This document shows positions 62,157-64,000 of a stretch of 64,000 nucleotides of DNA, piece after piece. The notes under the pieces were generated by a model. The model saw only the letters and a program-made list of their open reading frames with translations, searched no databases and was not told the origin of the DNA. The first letter of the stretch is position 1; the number at the start of each line of letters is the position of its first letter. The stretch is taken from contig NC_044282.2 in NCBI RefSeq assembly GCF_004027225.2, positions 57,492,397 through 57,556,396 on the forward strand, given 5' to 3'. The stretch is from Strigops habroptila. Its lineage: Eukaryota > Chordata > Aves > Psittaciformes > Psittacidae. Both the position numbers and the translations under genes were made by a program.

Positions 62157-62842
62157 CTAAGGAGGTGGGGTTCCATGTACATCCTGCTGCCGTGCCAGTG
62201 CTGACGCCAGCTGTGTCAGGGCTCGGGCGATGATGGAGAGATGGCTGTTCATCGTCCGCAGCTCTGCCAGGATGTCACTCACATTCGCCGAAGCCTGCTC
62301 AGAGCTCGGGGGCATGGCATGGGGAGCTGGTGGAGAGGAAGCAGCCCCCGGAGCCCTTTCTCCAACAGGTGCTACCTGGGGACTTCTATCATGGGAAGGG
62401 AGTGGGGGTGTGCTGCTGCAGCACTTCATGCCTTCCAGGGAGCCTGTTCTTGCGGGTGGTTGGTCTTCCTCCTTCCCCTGAATGGTGGCGAGTGTTGCAG
62501 AAGCAAGGAAGGGCAGCCAGTTGATGAGGTGGGTGGCACTGCCAGGTGGGACTACTGGCAAATAAAGTCCAGGGTGCAGGGATGGAGTAGAGGTGGGTGG
62601 TGCAGGAAGAGAAGGGAGGCCAGGGTGAACTGTAGCAGCAGCAGCAGCTGATGTTGATGGTGCAATAGGAGGCAGCTTGGAATGTAAGGCTGCAACACAG
62701 GCAGGTAATGGTGGGGAAAATGATGCAGTACCAGTGTCAGAGGAAGAGGAGGGTGATGTTGCAGCTGTGAAAGGTCCAGGGTCTTCAGAGGTTGCTGGTG
62801 AAGTGGCAGCAGGTGGTGCGTCAGGTGTGCAAGGGTCTGAGT
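62157..62842 (-). CDS. Terminal coding exon, Pro/Ser/Ala-rich protein with C-terminal helix; possibly Myb/SANT-like (Harbinger-related) gene
   Basis: A minus-strand frame runs from a splice acceptor (TCTTCCTTGCAG, ending at 62,843) to TAG, giving about 227 codons without a stop. No start codon is implied: two bases precede the first full codon, so the exon is entered in phase. Roughly the first 185 residues are Pro/Ser/Ala/Thr-rich with an Ala5 run (GCT repeats) and no fold I recognise. The last 40 residues form a likely amphipathic helix (ILAELRTMNSHLSIIARALT, then QLASALARQQ), with Ile/Leu/Met at heptad-like spacing, suited to self-association. In vertebrates, Myb/SANT-like proteins related to Harbinger transposon DNA-binding partners have this layout: N-terminal helix-turn-helix, low-complexity linker, C-terminal helix. 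That link is inference, because the N-terminal part is outside the window. By rough estimate a frame this long has about a one-in-ten chance of arising at random here; the splice site and AATAAA raise confidence. A pseudogene is possible. Confidence 0.5.
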
Positions 62843-64000
62843 CTGCAAGGAAGACACATCATGAGCCTTGATTTACACGTGTACTTACATAGATGGACTG
62901 TTGCTTCCTGTCACTTCAGTGGGATCAGGCCTTTTCATGAAAAGAGGAATTTCATCACCTGGTAGTGGTACACTACCTGTAGGCCAGTTAGAGAAGAACA
63001 GACATACTCAAAGACAAGACCCCATTGTAGGTAAACATGCAACTTAACATTATAAATCTAAATTATCTTTCTGCTCTCATTCTTTGTAAAGCCTGTGGAC
63101 AGGCTTTAACATTTTTCTGCTTGGCATCTACGTTTTTCTGGTTGACGTATGCATTAACTGGTGAACTACCTACTGCGTTTTCCTGGCCAGTCATGGAACG
63201 ATGGTAATGTCCTAACTGACTCAAATCTCCCATGGAGATGTGAGGGCTGGACAGCTGCTGCTGGAGCCAAAGTTAATTGCTACTTCATAGAGGGTACCAT
63301 CCAATGTGATCTCATCCAATGTCCATTAAAGTCATTAGAAACATGCTTGCTTGGACTGAGTCCAACATATACAGTATAGGACGATAGAGCAGCCTCTGGG
63401 GGATACACCACTTGGAGACTTGGAGAGCCACGTCATGGCCCAAGGTGCTCTACCCACTGTGCCAAGTTGGTAAATAATGTGTGGTAAGGATGATCCTATT
63501 TTTACAATTCTGAAAGCCAGAAATATAATAGGAAATGTTAGTCTTTCAACAGCCTCAAATAGCTGCATAAGTGGAAATAGCATGTCATGCTGTAGATCTT
63601 TATTTTAGCATTGGGAACACATTATACAGAAGGTGGTGAGATGCCATAGGAATGGTCAGAGTAAGACAGATGGATTTTAAAATTACTTCTGCTGCAACTG
63701 AGTGCAAATTTTAAGGCACTGCTGTGGATACAAAGACACAAATTAATAGATTTATCTAGGTTAAGACAACCTAGAGAAAGCCAAGTACTGAGGTGTTAAT
63801 ACCATACTATTATTATTTCTGGCGTCTAAAAAATCTGATGTGAGAAATTCGTTTTCATTACCAGCTGGTTTGGTATTCAGATAGCAAACTGAAACTGTGA
63901 GTCAAAATCAAATAAAGGCTTTTCCCTGTCATCTGTAACACCAAACCAATTGGACATGCAGCCAACATAAGTCCATCTTGGGACCACCATGTTTTTCGTA
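62843..64000 (-). other. Probable intron or upstream region of the terminal gene
   Basis: On the minus strand this precedes the terminal exon. It contains an 88-nt candidate exon (62,889-62,976) with good splice signals but a conflict of phase and a 46-base intron, discussed under findings. I found no segment resembling a Myb/SANT domain on either strand up to the window edge. The 82-codon minus frame at 63,335-63,583 resembles no family known to me. Confidence 0.4.

Noticed and set aside
62241..62651. 136-codon plus-strand frame opposite the terminal exon
   Set aside because: It is antisense to the minus-strand coding frame, where GC-rich codon bias lowers stop frequency on the other strand. 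It has no family resemblance or own signals.
62552..62857. 101-codon minus-strand frame, Leu/His-rich, overlapping the terminal exon
   Set aside because: It is an out-of-frame shadow of the Pro/Ser-rich reading; His and Leu runs arise from shifted Pro/Ser/Thr codons.

Overview
The window looks like a bird nuclear genome. It is AT-rich, CpG-poor DNA with long gene-free stretches. It carries several insertions of CR1, the dominant avian LINE, including two with the diagnostic octamer tail (ATTCTATG-type) and the conserved 3' end, and one CR1 end fused to a pentamer microsatellite. No bacterial, plasmid, viral or CRISPR architecture was seen. Most open frames are short, lack splice or family support, and match what chance gives in 64 kb.

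Layout: about 1-61,900 is intergenic or intronic DNA with no exon I can defend. It is punctuated by repeats. Old, heavily decayed CR1-clade LINE pieces lie near 3.77-4.34, 6.04-6.51, 18.96-19.95, 31.85-32.26 and 54.48-54.85 kb, all reading on the minus strand. Younger CR1 3' ends lie at 51.26-51.60 kb (plus) and 57.95-58.51 kb (minus), and short CR1 ends or tails at 26.55, 29.20 and 33.03 kb. There is a MIR/CORE-SINE-like relic at 41.1 kb, an old SINE/LINE-tail-like repeat at 45.5-45.8 kb, a perfect (ATAGG)n array at 29.14-29.20 kb, several A-rich tracts, a GT-rich tract and a perfect 12-bp hairpin at 36.39 kb. Two CpG-richer patches (about 20.25-20.6 and 34.47-34.76 kb) and a perfect CRE palindrome (16,244) are the only candidate regulatory signals I noted.

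The one probable gene sits at the right end on the minus strand: a terminal coding exon (62,157-62,842), its 3' UTR and an AATAAA signal. It encodes about 227 residues of Ala/Pro/Ser/Thr-rich linker ending in an amphipathic, heptad-like helix. This layout resembles the C-terminal halves of vertebrate Myb/SANT-like proteins related to the DNA-binding partner of Harbinger transposases, but the DNA-binding part would lie beyond the window and the assignment is inference. An 88-nt open segment just upstream has good splice sites but an implausibly short intron and the wrong phase, so the locus could be a decayed copy.

I did not find a convincing undescribed biological system. The terminal exon, the CR1/pentamer junction and the 45.5-kb repeat are the items most worth a second look.
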